From Brevibacillus brevis (GTDB taxonomy: Bacteria > Bacillota > Bacilli > Brevibacillales > Brevibacillaceae), in NCBI RefSeq assembly GCF_900637055.1, contig NZ_LR134338.1, positions 6,163,501 through 6,227,500 of the forward strand: a DNA stretch of 64,000 bases, read 5' to 3'. How positions within the stretch are numbered: the stretch's first letter is position 1; every line of letters starts with the position of its first letter. Positions 1 through 8,417 of the stretch are shown here, one piece after another. Under the pieces are notes generated by a model, which was not told where the DNA came from, made no database searches, and was given only the letters and a program-made list of their open reading frames with translations. Position numbers and translations under genes: made by a program.

Positions 1-1118
1 CCCAAACCGCCGCCTCGTCTTTTCAATTCATAGGCGAGGTGCATAATAATCCGAGCACCACTCGCACCAATCGGGTGTCCGAGCGCAATCGCTCCCCCGT
101 TTACATTCACTTTCTCTTCGTCCCACCCGACGATTTTGCCACTGGTCAAAATGACAGCAGCGAAGGCTTCATTCACCTCGAACAAATCGATTTCAGATAG
201 GGAAACTCCCGTCTTTTCCAAGAGCTTGTTGATCGCAAGCCCCGGAGTTGTCGCGATATAAGGAGCCTCTGCGCCGACCGCGGCGTGTCCCAGTATCGTG
301 GCGAGCGGCTTGATGCCCAGCTCTTGTGCTTTCGCGTCTGACATCAGTACCATCGCTGCTGCTCCGTCGTTGATCCCCGGTGCATTGCCTGCCGTGATCG
401 TTCCGTCCTTTTTGTACACAGGTGGCAGCTTCGCCAATCCTTCTTTGGAGGTATCCGGGCGCGGCCCTTCATCGACATTTACTTGCAGTGCCTCCCCTTT
501 TCTTTGCGGGATGGACACCGAGACAAGCTCGTCAGCAAAAAGTCCTTTTTCCATCGCTTGTGCGGCTCTCTGCTGGCTGCGTAGCGCCCACGCATCCTGC
601 TCTTCTCGCGTAATCCCGTTCTCTTCTGCCACATTGCTGCCATGAACAGCCATCGGTACTTGATCAAACGGACAAGTGAGACCGTCGTACATCATGAGAT
701 CGCGAACCGTTGCATCTCCCATCCGCATTCCGTATCTGGCATCCGGCAATGCATACGGTGCGTTGCTCATGCTCTCCATGCCGCCCGCGACGATGATTTC
801 TCCGTCCCCTGCGCGAATGATCTGGTCCCCCATCGTCACTGCACGCATCCCGGATGCACATACTTTGTTGATCGTCTCACTCGCTACATTCCACGGTAGT
901 CCAGCTTTGCGTGCCGCCTGACGAGATGGCACCTGACCCGCACCTGCCTGCAAAACCATGCCCATGATCACTTCGTCCACCTGATCGCCGGAAATGCCAG
1001 CGCGCTCTACCGCTTCCTTGATTACAACGGAGCCGAGCTCTACTGCCGATAGCGCTTTCAAAGCTCCGCCAAACTTACCAAACGGGGTACGCGCTGCCCC
1101 TACAATGACTGTTTTCAT
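1..1118 (-). CDS. acetyl-CoA C-acetyltransferase (thiolase), 3' end outside window
   Basis: Translating the minus strand from the ATG at 1118 gives MKTVIVGAARTPFGKFGG and about 372 residues before the window edge cuts the gene. The nucleophile motif KVCASGM lies near residue 90, the NEAFA motif is present, and the GGAIALGHPIGASGAR signature is near residue 350. The final C-x-G loop falls outside the window. A GGAGGT ribosome binding site sits about 8 bases before the ATG. Thiolases of this class condense or cleave acetyl-CoA and acetoacetyl-CoA in fatty acid or polyhydroxyalkanoate metabolism. The nearby fadF and a shared type of upstream palindrome favour a catabolic role. Substrate chain length cannot be read from the sequence. 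Confidence 0.93.
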   Translation of the reverse strand, partial: MKTVIVGAARTPFGKFGGALKALSAVELGSVVIKEAVERAGISGDQVDEVIMGMVLQAGAGQVPSRQAARKAGLPWNVASETINKVCASGMRAVTMGDQIIRAGDGEIIVAGGMESMSNAPYALPDARYGMRMGDATVRDLMMYDGLTCPFDQVPMAVHGSNVAEENGITREEQDAWALRSQQRAAQAMEKGLFADELVSVSIPQRKGEALQVNVDEGPRPDTSKEGLAKLPPVYKKDGTITAGNAPGINDGAAAMVLMSDAKAQELGIKPLATILGHAAVGAEAPYIATTPGLAINKLLEKTGVSLSEIDLFEVNEAFAAVILTSGKIVGWDEEKVNVNGGAIALGHPIGASGARIIMHLAYELKRRGGGL

Positions 1119-1165
1119 CGAATGACCTCCATTCGGATGGTGTTTCACATCAACAAAAACTAAAT

Positions 1166-1183
1166 TGATCGAGCGTTCGTTCA
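1166..1183. promoter_or_regulatory. imperfect 18-bp palindrome upstream of the thiolase, probable TetR-family operator
   Basis: TGATCGAGCGTTCGTTCA matches its own reverse complement at 14 of 18 positions. It lies about 50 bases upstream of the thiolase start. The GAGCG/CGTTC half-sites resemble the TGAGCGACCGCTCA palindrome upstream of fadF (5258-5271), so one regulator could bind both. The regulator itself is not in the window next to these genes. Confidence 0.5.
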
Positions 1184-1240
1184 CTTTGCATACTTTTATT
1201 TTGCCGTCTTCCGTACGAATAGTCAATCAATAATGAAAAA

Positions 1241-1278
1241 AAGAACAGCCTGACTTTTGTGAGAGTCAGGCTGTTCTT
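1241..1278 (-). terminator. intrinsic terminator of the sigma/anti-sigma pair
   Basis: A perfect 15-bp stem (1241-1255 with 1264-1278) and an 8-base loop lie just past the stop codon at 1286. An A-run on the plus strand, which is a U-run in the minus-strand transcript, follows the stem. Confidence 0.9.
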
Positions 1279-1285
1279 GCTGCTG

Positions 1286-2398
1286 CTACGGTCTCCATCT
1301 TATTTTCCAGATACCCTGGTCGTCTTGCCGCATGATATATCCCGTTGTCTCGTGGCTTTTATTCTTGTACTCAGTCCAGACAATGGTTTCGTCGTCATTA
1401 TATTCAACCCAAATTTTGCTCCCCATCTCAATCATTTTTTTACTGCCTCTCCAGATACTTCGTTCTCTAGCCGGATCTTTCTTCACTTCTTCCAAATATT
1501 GCTCCAACGTCGGCTTCACTACGCCTTCATCCACGATACGCAAGGCGTACTGCATTTCGAGCTGCCCATCTTGCACTGCTCTTACATAAAGCTTCACGAT
1601 GTCAATCGGAGACAGCCCACGCAATAGCTCATCCTTTTTTTCATACATGTAATTGTAGTAACGATCTTCTTCCCCCGGCTTTAAATCGAATATAGACGGA
1701 GGAGCAGGTGTCTCGGTACCATCTTGATTGACATTCACGATATCTTCTTGGACAGTTCCGTTGCTGTTCAATTTGAAAAGATAAACGTCTTTGCCTTGGA
1801 CATAGCTCAAGGAATACCAATATAGCTTTTTATCCTTCCATCCCACTAATAGCTCCAAGCCCACGTCTCTTTTTAACAGACCTTCTCCCTCGATCATCGC
1901 CCAGTCTTTTCGCTGATATCCTTCTTTTGCGAAAATAGAATAGCCCCAGTACTCTTCTGCGCCATCATCCCCGCCTCCACCATAATCGTCCATGACTGTG
2001 TAAGGGACGGATATAGCCTCTTTCATTTGGTCTTGTGTCAGTCCAACACGCAAGAAACCGACGATCTCATCTACCGTTCTCATAATCTCCTCATCGTCAA
2101 AATCAAGAGCAGTCACCTTTGGATCGAGGATTTGATTCGGACTTGGTTGAGCTGTCGTTCCCTTGATGGTGTTTGTACTCGCGTTTTCCTTTTGCAGCCA
2201 ATAAGGAGTGAACCCGATGACAAGCAAAATGACAACAAGCGTAGCGCTTACGGAGTAGGTGATCCGAAACCTTCTCTTGCCTTTCTTCTCAATATTCATG
2301 CGAATCCGCTCCTCCAAGCCATTGGTATCTTCCATTCCGCCAAGCAGCGTCCGGTCAGCCGTTTCCTTGAATTCCGCCAGCAATTTATCCAGGTTCAT
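1286..2398 (-). CDS. membrane-anchored probable anti-sigma factor / sigma-factor partner
   Basis: 370 residues. A short cytoplasmic part (about 1-42, with the basic run EKKGKRRFR) is followed by one transmembrane helix (about 45-67, VSATLVVILLVIGF) and a long extracytoplasmic region. The start overlaps the end of the upstream ECF sigma gene by 4 bases (ATGA), so the two are translationally coupled. This is the usual layout of an ECF sigma factor and its membrane-bound antagonist. I see no HxxxCxxC zinc anti-sigma motif, so the role rests on topology and position. The extracytoplasmic part (DPKVTALDFDDEE onward) matches no family I recognise and could sense an envelope signal. Confidence 0.7.
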   Translation of the reverse strand: MNLDKLLAEFKETADRTLLGGMEDTNGLEERIRMNIEKKGKRRFRITYSVSATLVVILLVIGFTPYWLQKENASTNTIKGTTAQPSPNQILDPKVTALDFDDEEIMRTVDEIVGFLRVGLTQDQMKEAISVPYTVMDDYGGGGDDGAEEYWGYSIFAKEGYQRKDWAMIEGEGLLKRDVGLELLVGWKDKKLYWYSLSYVQGKDVYLFKLNSNGTVQEDIVNVNQDGTETPAPPSIFDLKPGEEDRYYNYMYEKKDELLRGLSPIDIVKLYVRAVQDGQLEMQYALRIVDEGVVKPTLEQYLEEVKKDPARERSIWRGSKKMIEMGSKIWVEYNDDETIVWTEYKNKSHETTGYIMRQDDQGIWKIRWRP

Positions 2399-2934
2399 TC
2401 GATCCCCTCCTTTTCCAGCAGCGCTTTGAGCTTTTGACGTGCCCGGTGCATTTTCGTATAAATCGCTCCGGCGGTCATGTCCAAAATGACCGCAATCTCC
2501 TCTACAGACAATTCTTCATAGTAGTGCAGGACGATCAGCTGACGGTAGCTATGCGGCAGCTTCATAACGAGATGAGCAAAACGGGCACGAAGGTCATTTT
2601 GCAAAACGGCCGACTCTGCTCCCTCGACTACCTCTATGTCCACTTCCGGTTTGAAAAACAGGTGACGGAACGACCACGAGCGCAGGTGTTTTTTCGCTTC
2701 GTTGACGGCGATTCGGTACACCCATGTTTGCATCGAGCTCTCTTGGCGGAATTTCCCCAAGTTTTTGTAAGCTGACAGGAACACTTCCTGCGTAATATCC
2801 TCAGCAAGGCTGCGGTCCTTGACCATCAAATACACCAGGCGCAACACCTTTTTCAAATAGTGCCGGATCAACTCATCAAATAATGCTTCTTTTGTTTTGG
2901 TTAAGCTTTTCTCTGCAAGCTCCAGCTTCCTCAC
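2395..2934 (-). CDS. ECF-type RNA polymerase sigma factor (sigma-70 family)
   Basis: 179 residues. Region 2 is seen at about 25-90 (YLMVKDRSLAEDITQEVFLSAY, then the WVYRIAVNEAKKHLR part) and region 4 at about 125-172 (LPHSYRQLIVLHYYEELSVEEIA followed by the helix-turn-helix GAIYTKMHRARQKLK). Length and order fit group 4 (ECF) sigma factors. The start used is GTG, with AAGGAG about ten bases upstream. It is co-transcribed with the overlapping membrane gene that follows. The signal and regulon are unknown, and no clear self-recognised promoter was identified upstream. Confidence 0.92.
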   Translation of the reverse strand: MRKLELAEKSLTKTKEALFDELIRHYLKKVLRLVYLMVKDRSLAEDITQEVFLSAYKNLGKFRQESSMQTWVYRIAVNEAKKHLRSWSFRHLFFKPEVDIEVVEGAESAVLQNDLRARFAHLVMKLPHSYRQLIVLHYYEELSVEEIAVILDMTAGAIYTKMHRARQKLKALLEKEGIE

Positions 2935-2996
2935 TCCCTTCCCACTCCTTTAGATTCAGCTGGCTCCTTTATCTTACAGTTTTTTGCAATAAAATA

Positions 2997-3039
2997 ATGC
3001 GCAAGCCCCGCCGCTTGATCAGCACCGAGACTTGCGCAT
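2997..3039 (-). terminator. possible terminator downstream of fadF
   Basis: A 9-bp inverted repeat (ATGCGCAAG with CTTGCGCAT) has a 25-base loop. It lies just after the fadF stop and is followed on the minus strand by a T-rich stretch. The long loop makes it weaker than the other terminators here. Confidence 0.5.
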
Positions 3040-3048
3040 GGTATGAAC

Positions 3049-5124
3049 CTAGATGGCGTCTGCGAGAATTTCCGCGACGTCGCGTGTTTTGACGTGATCT
3101 TCCTGCTCTTTGGTCTTGATTCCGTCGTTCATCATCGTCAGGCAGTATGGGCATGCACTGGCGATTTCCGTCGGGTTGACCTCCAGAGCTTGCTCCGTAC
3201 GTGTGACGTTGACACGAGAGCCTTCATGCTCCTCCATCCACATCAAGCCGCCGCCCGCTCCGCAGCACATGCTGTCGCAGCCGCTGCGCTTCATTTCGAC
3301 CACCTCTACGCCAGGAATGGCTTCGAGGATGACGCGTGGCTTGTCGTAAATTTCGTTGTAACGGCCCAGATAGCAGGAATCGTGGTAGGTGATGCGTTCC
3401 TTGATTTCCTTGGTTGGCTTCAATCTGCCTTCCTTCACCCACTCCGCCAACAGCTCAGAGTGGTGGTACACCTCTGCCTTCAACCCAAACTCCGGATATT
3501 CGTTCTTAAACGTATTGAACGCATGCGGGTCGCAGGTGACGATTTTTTTGACTTCATACGCTTCAAACAAGGCGATATTTTCTTGGGCGAGCTGCTGGAA
3601 CAAGAACTCGTTACCAATGCGGCGAGCGGTATCGCCAGAGTTCTTTTCTTCATTGCCCAGAATGGCGAACTTCACGCCTGCTTCGTGCATGAGCTTCACA
3701 AATGCCTGCGAAATTTTTTGACTGCGCAAGTCAAACGATCCCATCGAGCCTACCCAGAACAAGTACTCGAATTCCTCGACCTGCTTGACCGTCGGCACCT
3801 CGTACTCGCCATTCAGACCTTCAATCCATTTCGTCCGGTCTTTGCGGTTGATTCCCCACGGGTTGCCCTGACGCTCGATATTGTTCAAGGCACGCTGCGC
3901 TTCTGCTGGCATGCTTCCTTCTGTCATGACCAGATAGCGGCGCATATCGATGATTTTATCGACGTGCTCGTTCATTACCGGACATTGATCTTCACAGTTG
4001 CGACAGGTCGTACAAGCCCACAGCTCCTGCTCGGTAATGACATCGCCGATCAAGCTTTTCTCATAGACAGCGGTTGCTCCTTCGGCAGTGGCCGCTACTT
4101 CAGATGCTTGGAACGCAATCTGATTGGCAGTCGTCTGCGAAAAAGCGAAGCTCGGCATCCATGGCGTACGCGACGTTACCGAAGCACCTTTTTCCGTCAA
4201 ATGGTCGCGCATTTTCGTAATCAGATCCATCGGGGATAGCATTTTTCCCGTTCCAGAGGCCGGGCACATATTCGTACAGCGACCGCACTCTACACAAGCG
4301 TACAAGTCAATGAGCTGCGTTTGTGTAAAATCCTCGATTTTGCCGACACCGAATTCCTCCTGCGTCTCGTCCTCGAAATTGATGCTGGTCAGCTTGCCTG
4401 GCGGGTCCAGCTTCTTGAACCACACATTGACGGGCGCAAACAGCAGATGCGCGTGCTTGGACTGCGGCACATACACCGCAAAGCCGAGCAAGATAATCAG
4501 ATGCAGCCACCAGAAAACGTAAAAGCCTACCGCTGCACCCGTTGTACCTACCCCAATCGCAGAGAAGACAATCGCGAAAACAGAAGAGATCGGAGCGAAC
4601 GCCGATGGCTCATGTCCGAGCCAAATTTGTTCAAAAGCGAGCGAGAGCAATACAGTCGCCATCAGGGAGGAAATCAGCAAGAGGACGAGCCCTGATTTGA
4701 AGCCGCGCTTCAGACGCTTGAGCTTTTCGATGTAGCGGCGATAGTAAGCGTAGCCGACCGCAGCCAAAATGAGAAACGTGGTGATCTCCTGCATGACGGA
4801 GAAGTATTTGTGAGCGCTGCCAAAAGGAAGCTCGTAGCCTTTCGAAAGCCCTTTGATAATCAGCTCAATGGCTCCGAATTGCAGGGTGATAAAGCCGTAA
4901 AACATCACGACGTGCATCACGCCGCTCTTTTTGTCCTTCAGCAGCTTCTTGTGGAAAATGACGTTGTCCAGCATCAGATTGATGCGTGCCCCAAAGTCAT
5001 TTTTCACATCCGGCTTTTTCCCCAGCTTGATAAACAAGTATCTGCTGTACACGACATGTCCTGCTAAATACAGCCCGTAAGCGAGAACCAGGAAAAAGGC
5101 GATCAAATTAATGAGTGCCAGCAT
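3049..5124 (-). CDS. fadF: FadF-like iron-sulfur heterodisulfide-reductase-related protein
   Basis: 691 residues. The first ~240 hold several membrane helices of the respiratory nitrate-reductase gamma type. Two ferredoxin-type Fe-S motifs follow (CVECGRCTNMCP near 275 and CTTCRNCEDQCP near 385). The C-terminal half carries two CCG cysteine-rich domains, seen as YHDSCYLGRYN with CDSMCCGAGGG, and SACPYCL. This architecture and length match Bacillus FadF (YwjF), thought to pass electrons from acyl-CoA dehydrogenation to the quinone pool. AGAGGGGAG precedes the ATG. Two palindromes upstream (5206-5223, 5258-5271) suggest fatty-acid-responsive repression. Unlike in Bacillus, no acyl-CoA dehydrogenase gene is adjacent. 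Confidence 0.9.
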   Translation of the reverse strand: MLALINLIAFFLVLAYGLYLAGHVVYSRYLFIKLGKKPDVKNDFGARINLMLDNVIFHKKLLKDKKSGVMHVVMFYGFITLQFGAIELIIKGLSKGYELPFGSAHKYFSVMQEITTFLILAAVGYAYYRRYIEKLKRLKRGFKSGLVLLLISSLMATVLLSLAFEQIWLGHEPSAFAPISSVFAIVFSAIGVGTTGAAVGFYVFWWLHLIILLGFAVYVPQSKHAHLLFAPVNVWFKKLDPPGKLTSINFEDETQEEFGVGKIEDFTQTQLIDLYACVECGRCTNMCPASGTGKMLSPMDLITKMRDHLTEKGASVTSRTPWMPSFAFSQTTANQIAFQASEVAATAEGATAVYEKSLIGDVITEQELWACTTCRNCEDQCPVMNEHVDKIIDMRRYLVMTEGSMPAEAQRALNNIERQGNPWGINRKDRTKWIEGLNGEYEVPTVKQVEEFEYLFWVGSMGSFDLRSQKISQAFVKLMHEAGVKFAILGNEEKNSGDTARRIGNEFLFQQLAQENIALFEAYEVKKIVTCDPHAFNTFKNEYPEFGLKAEVYHHSELLAEWVKEGRLKPTKEIKERITYHDSCYLGRYNEIYDKPRVILEAIPGVEVVEMKRSGCDSMCCGAGGGLMWMEEHEGSRVNVTRTEQALEVNPTEIASACPYCLTMMNDGIKTKEQEDHVKTRDVAEILADAI

Positions 5125-5205
5125 GTTTTCTACTCCCCTCTATTGCGAGTTTGTCTTTGCACGTGGAAATCGTTTTTTCTATCTTATCAGAATCATGGAA
5201 ATAAA

Positions 5206-5223
5206 TGAATGAGTATTCAGTCA
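5206..5223. promoter_or_regulatory. FadR-like operator upstream of fadF
   Basis: TGAATGAGTATTCAGTCA is an 18-base near-palindrome about 80 bases before fadF. From memory it agrees with the Bacillus FadR (YsiA) box, TGAATGA-TA-TCATTCA, at nearly every position. FadR represses beta-oxidation genes and is released by long-chain acyl-CoA. The position fits control of fadF. Binding is inferred. Confidence 0.65.
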
Positions 5224-5257
5224 GTTTGTTTATTTTTTTCGAAAAATGAAACGATAC

Positions 5258-5271
5258 TGAGCGACCGCTCA
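5258..5271. promoter_or_regulatory. second palindrome upstream of fadF
   Basis: TGAGCGACCGCTCA has perfect 6-base half-sites around a 2-base centre. It shares GAGCG/CGCTC half-sites with the palindrome before the thiolase (1166-1183). It may be the operator of another TetR-family regulator of acyl-CoA metabolism. Confidence 0.5.
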
Positions 5272-5356
5272 TATTGGGTATAACTCGATCTTATCACACA
5301 AGTTGCGAATCATCCATCCTCTTCGAAGAGTTGGAAATATTCTTACGAAAAAAAGA

Positions 5357-5384
5357 AACAGCTACCTTCATACGGGTAGCTGTT
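5357..5384 (-). terminator. intrinsic terminator of kamA
   Basis: AACAGCTACC pairs perfectly with GGTAGCTGTT (10 bp, 8-base loop) directly after the kamA stop. The plus-strand run of A residues beside it gives the U-tract in the minus-strand transcript. Confidence 0.9.
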
Positions 5385-5392
5385 GATCCTGC

Positions 5393-6757
5393 TTATTTTC
5401 CTGAAGCTTCCTTCGTCTCGACAGTAGTCTGTTCTTTCTTGGCCTTTTGCTCCGAACGTACATCTGCGAGTGACTTGACCTTGGTTGCTTTGATACGCTT
5501 GTTGCGCGGCAGATCAGTCGGCTCCAGATTGTCCACCTCGTCTTGCATGAGTGCTGCGATCCCAACCGCTTTGCCTTTTGCAGCAATGCAGTACTCGCAG
5601 TTTTCTTCATCATGCTCATGGTATTGCTTCGGCTCTGGATAGGACGTGATAACGCCTTCAAAGTTCCGCAGGACGACTTTATCGGACGCTTGCGAAATAA
5701 TGTAGTTCGGGCTGACTGGAATTTTACCGCCGCCGTGTGGAGCGTCTACTACAAAGGTCGGCACTGCATAGCCGGAAGTATGGCCGCGCAGGTGCTCAAT
5801 GATTTCGATCCCTTTGCTGACAGGCGCGCGGAAGTGTCCAATGCCCTCTGACAGGTCGCATTGATAGATGTAATACGGGCGAACGCGGATTTTGACCAGG
5901 TCCTGCACCAGCTTTTTCATCGTATTCGCACAATCGTTAATGCCAGCTAAAATAACTGCTTGGTTGCCGAGCGGAACACCAGCATTGGCGAGCATTTCGC
6001 AAGCCAGCTTCGCTTCCGGTGTAATTTCTTTTGGATGGTTAAAGTGTGTATTGAGCCAAACCGGATGGTATTTTTTCAAGATGTTGCACAGGTTTTCGGT
6101 AATGCGCTGCGGGAATACAACAGGTGCACGCGTACCGATCCGAATAATTTCAACATGCGGGATGTCGCGCAGGCTGCTGATGATGTACTCCAGTACGCGG
6201 TCATTGATCAACAGACCGTCTCCACCGGAGAGCAGTACATCGCGGACTTCTGGTCTTGAGCGGATGTAATCGATACAGGCATCCAGCTGTTTCTTTGGCA
6301 CACCCATGCCGATCTGGCCGGAAAAGCGACGACGCGTACAGTAACGGCAATACATGGAGCATTGGTTCGTCACTAGGAAAAGCACGCGATCTGGATAACG
6401 ATGCGTCAGACCAGGTACAGGAGAATCCGTATCCTCGTGGAGTGGGTCTTCCATGTCGTATTTGGTACGAACCATCTCAGAGGACAAAGGTACAGACTGC
6501 ATGCGAACCGGATCGCTTGGATCGTCTGGATCCATCAGATGAGCATAGTACGGTGTGATGTTGAGTGGAATCGTTTGCGTAGAAATACGTACGCCCTCTT
6601 CCTCTTCCGGTGTCAGATTGATTACCTGCTTCAAATCATCGACCGTCTTGATGGTGTGCGTAAGCTGCCACATCCAGTCATTCCATTGCTCGTCCGTGAC
6701 ATCCTTCCAAAGTTCTATCGAACGCCAATCGCGTTTTGTCGCTACTGTCATGTGCAT
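5393..6757 (-). CDS. kamA: L-lysine 2,3-aminomutase (radical SAM, PLP)
   Basis: 454 residues. The radical-SAM cluster motif CSMYCRYC lies near residue 133, the glycine-rich SGGDGLL near 178, and the PLP-binding region VDAPHGGGKIPVSPNY near 340. A C-terminal HDEENCEYC motif resembles the zinc site of clostridial lysine aminomutase. The enzyme interconverts L-lysine and L-beta-lysine, the first step of lysine fermentation or a source of beta-lysine. It is transcribed alone: a sigma-54 promoter lies about 50 bases upstream and a terminator follows at once. The next gene upstream encodes a sigma-54 activator, its likely regulator. The C-terminus ends in a Lys/Glu-rich tail. Confidence 0.95.
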   Translation of the reverse strand: MHMTVATKRDWRSIELWKDVTDEQWNDWMWQLTHTIKTVDDLKQVINLTPEEEEGVRISTQTIPLNITPYYAHLMDPDDPSDPVRMQSVPLSSEMVRTKYDMEDPLHEDTDSPVPGLTHRYPDRVLFLVTNQCSMYCRYCTRRRFSGQIGMGVPKKQLDACIDYIRSRPEVRDVLLSGGDGLLINDRVLEYIISSLRDIPHVEIIRIGTRAPVVFPQRITENLCNILKKYHPVWLNTHFNHPKEITPEAKLACEMLANAGVPLGNQAVILAGINDCANTMKKLVQDLVKIRVRPYYIYQCDLSEGIGHFRAPVSKGIEIIEHLRGHTSGYAVPTFVVDAPHGGGKIPVSPNYIISQASDKVVLRNFEGVITSYPEPKQYHEHDEENCEYCIAAKGKAVGIAALMQDEVDNLEPTDLPRNKRIKATKVKSLADVRSEQKAKKEQTTVETKEASGK

Positions 6758-6812
6758 CCCGTCTCCTCTCGTCTTATGGTGAACCTCTTCGTTTCACTCA
6801 ACCAACAAGAGA

Positions 6813-6828
6813 TGCAAGTGCCATGCCA
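6813..6828 (-). promoter_or_regulatory. sigma-54 (-24/-12) promoter of kamA
   Basis: On the minus strand the sequence reads TGGCATGGCACTTGCA. It has GG at -24 and GC at -12 with exactly ten bases between, as SigL/sigma-54 promoters require. The predicted start of transcription is near 6802, about 45 bases before the kamA ATG. Confidence 0.85.
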
Positions 6829-6904
6829 ACAAATCAAAAGATTTAGAAAATAAGGAATAGAGCGTTTTGTGAGCGCTTCATCCTGATTTGCGCCTATGTG
6901 AGTC

Positions 6905-6920
6905 TGCCGAATTTTCGGCA
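6905..6920. promoter_or_regulatory. palindromic upstream activating site for kamA
   Basis: TGCCGAATTTTCGGCA has two perfect 7-base half-sites. It lies right after the stop codon of the activator gene and about 95 bases upstream of the kamA -12 element, a normal distance for an enhancer-type site. Nearly the same palindrome occurs upstream of the activator (8392-8405). Confidence 0.7.
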
Positions 6921-6921
6921 C

Positions 6922-8340
6922 TCAACAGGGAGGGATCATTCGTTGCGAGAGCTTGTATTGCAGCGTCTGTCTTGGGATTCCCAAGAGCTTGGCGGCACGA
7001 AGGACATTGCCGTCCGTTTGCTGCATCGCCTCTTTGATCACTTTTTCCTCTACCTCACGCAAAATTTCTGGCAGCGTACAGCCTTCCTTTGACAGGAGTT
7101 GCGCCGAAATAGGCGCTTCTTTTTTCTCAGATTGCGGGCGTTCCAGCAAATGAGTCGGAAGATGGTCCAACAAAATAATGTCCGATTCCACCATATTCAT
7201 GGCTGCTTCTATGACATGTTCCAGTTCACGTACGTTCCCCGGCCAATCATACATAGCAAACAAACGTGCCACTTCGCTGCTGATTCCACGTACATTCATA
7301 CCGAAGATCCGGTTGAACTTTTGCAAGAAATGATCGATCAGCATATCCACATCTTCTCTGCGCTCCCGCAATGGCGGCAATTCAAAAGAGACGACATTGA
7401 TCCGGTAGTACAGGTCGGTTCGCATGACTCCTCGCTCCACGAGTGACTGCGGTGCCTCGTTGACTGCAGCGATTACCCGTACGTCCACTTTGGTCGATTG
7501 GCTCCCGCCGATCCGTCTGATCTGACCGTCCTGGAGGACTCGCAGCAGCTTTGCCTGCAAATCGAGCGGCATGCTGTTCAGTTCATCCAGAAATAGAGTA
7601 CCGCCGTCCGCCAGCTCGAATAGCCCTGGCCGATCATCGGCTCCTGTGAAGCTTCCTTTTGTCGTGCCAAACAGCAAGCTTTCGAGCAGCGCAGCCGGCA
7701 GCGCGGCACAGTTTTGCGCGATGAATGGCTTACTGGTGCGGACAGACGCATGGTGAATAGATTGGACAAACAGTTCTTTTCCCGTCCCGGTTTCGCCGTA
7801 TATCAACACGGGAGAAGATGTCCGGGCAGCTTTTCGAGCGCGTTCTTTGAGGCGTTTCATTTTTTCACTCATCGTCAAAATGTCATCGAAATGGAAAGTC
7901 GTTTCATCTACCGTGCGTTTTGTCCGTTTCGGCTTGCTAATCTTGGCCTGAAGATCGACTAAGCGCTCCGACAGTTCTTTTAGCTTGCCAATATCCTTCG
8001 CCACCTCGACTGCACCGACTAACCGTTTGCCTACTCTCACCGGAAGTGTTGTGTTGATTGTCTCCACACGCATTCCCTTCCAGTTCTTATATGTCTGTGT
8101 CTGGTTGTAGATTGATTCGCCACTATCGATGACACGAAGCAGGGTACTCGACTGTCGATCAAGCGAAGGAAAAACCTCCAACAATGGCTTCCCCAACACC
8201 TCCTCTGAGGTCAGCCCATCGAGCTTGGCTGCGACGTGATTGTAGAAAATCGTAATGCCATTTGCGTCCACAACGTGAATTCCTTCATCGATAGCACCCA
8301 AGATCGCCTGCAACATTTCTACCGTATCTGACAACGGCAT
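6922..8340 (-). CDS. sigma-54-dependent activator with PAS sensor (probable kamA regulator)
   Basis: 472 residues from the ATG at 8340, which follows GGAAGGAG. A longer reading from a GTG at 8388 has no good ribosome binding site. The PAS domain covers about 1-115 (AILGAIDEGIHVVDANG). The AAA+ domain covers about 160-390, with Walker A GETGTGKE, a GSFTGA loop that varies the sigma-54-contacting GAFTGA, and Walker B GGTLFLDELN. A Fis-type helix-turn-helix ends the protein (NVLRAAKLLGIPRQTLQYKL). It resembles the RocR/BkdR class of amino-acid catabolism activators. The PAS ligand is not evident; lysine or a lysine product is the simplest guess. Palindromes flank the gene on both sides. Confidence 0.92.
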   Translation of the reverse strand: MPLSDTVEMLQAILGAIDEGIHVVDANGITIFYNHVAAKLDGLTSEEVLGKPLLEVFPSLDRQSSTLLRVIDSGESIYNQTQTYKNWKGMRVETINTTLPVRVGKRLVGAVEVAKDIGKLKELSERLVDLQAKISKPKRTKRTVDETTFHFDDILTMSEKMKRLKERARKAARTSSPVLIYGETGTGKELFVQSIHHASVRTSKPFIAQNCAALPAALLESLLFGTTKGSFTGADDRPGLFELADGGTLFLDELNSMPLDLQAKLLRVLQDGQIRRIGGSQSTKVDVRVIAAVNEAPQSLVERGVMRTDLYYRINVVSFELPPLRERREDVDMLIDHFLQKFNRIFGMNVRGISSEVARLFAMYDWPGNVRELEHVIEAAMNMVESDIILLDHLPTHLLERPQSEKKEAPISAQLLSKEGCTLPEILREVEEKVIKEAMQQTDGNVLRAAKLLGIPRQTLQYKLSQRMIPPC

Positions 8341-8391
8341 CTTGGCTTTCACTCCTTCCTTCCATCCATGCTGCCAAAAAATCATCACTTC

Positions 8392-8405
8392 GCCGAATAT
8401 TCGGC
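8392..8405. promoter_or_regulatory. palindrome upstream of the sigma-54 activator gene
   Basis: GCCGAATATTCGGC is a perfect 14-base palindrome about 52 bases before the activator's ATG. It shares the GCCGAA/TTCGGC half-sites with the site at 6905-6920, which suggests self-regulation by the same protein. Confidence 0.65.
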
Positions 8406-8417
8406 ACTTTTACGATG

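Noticed and set aside
3043..4239. 398-codon open frame on the plus strand
   Set aside because: It lies wholly inside fadF on the other strand; the fadF frame has complete Fe-S motifs, a ribosome binding site and family length, so this is a shadow.
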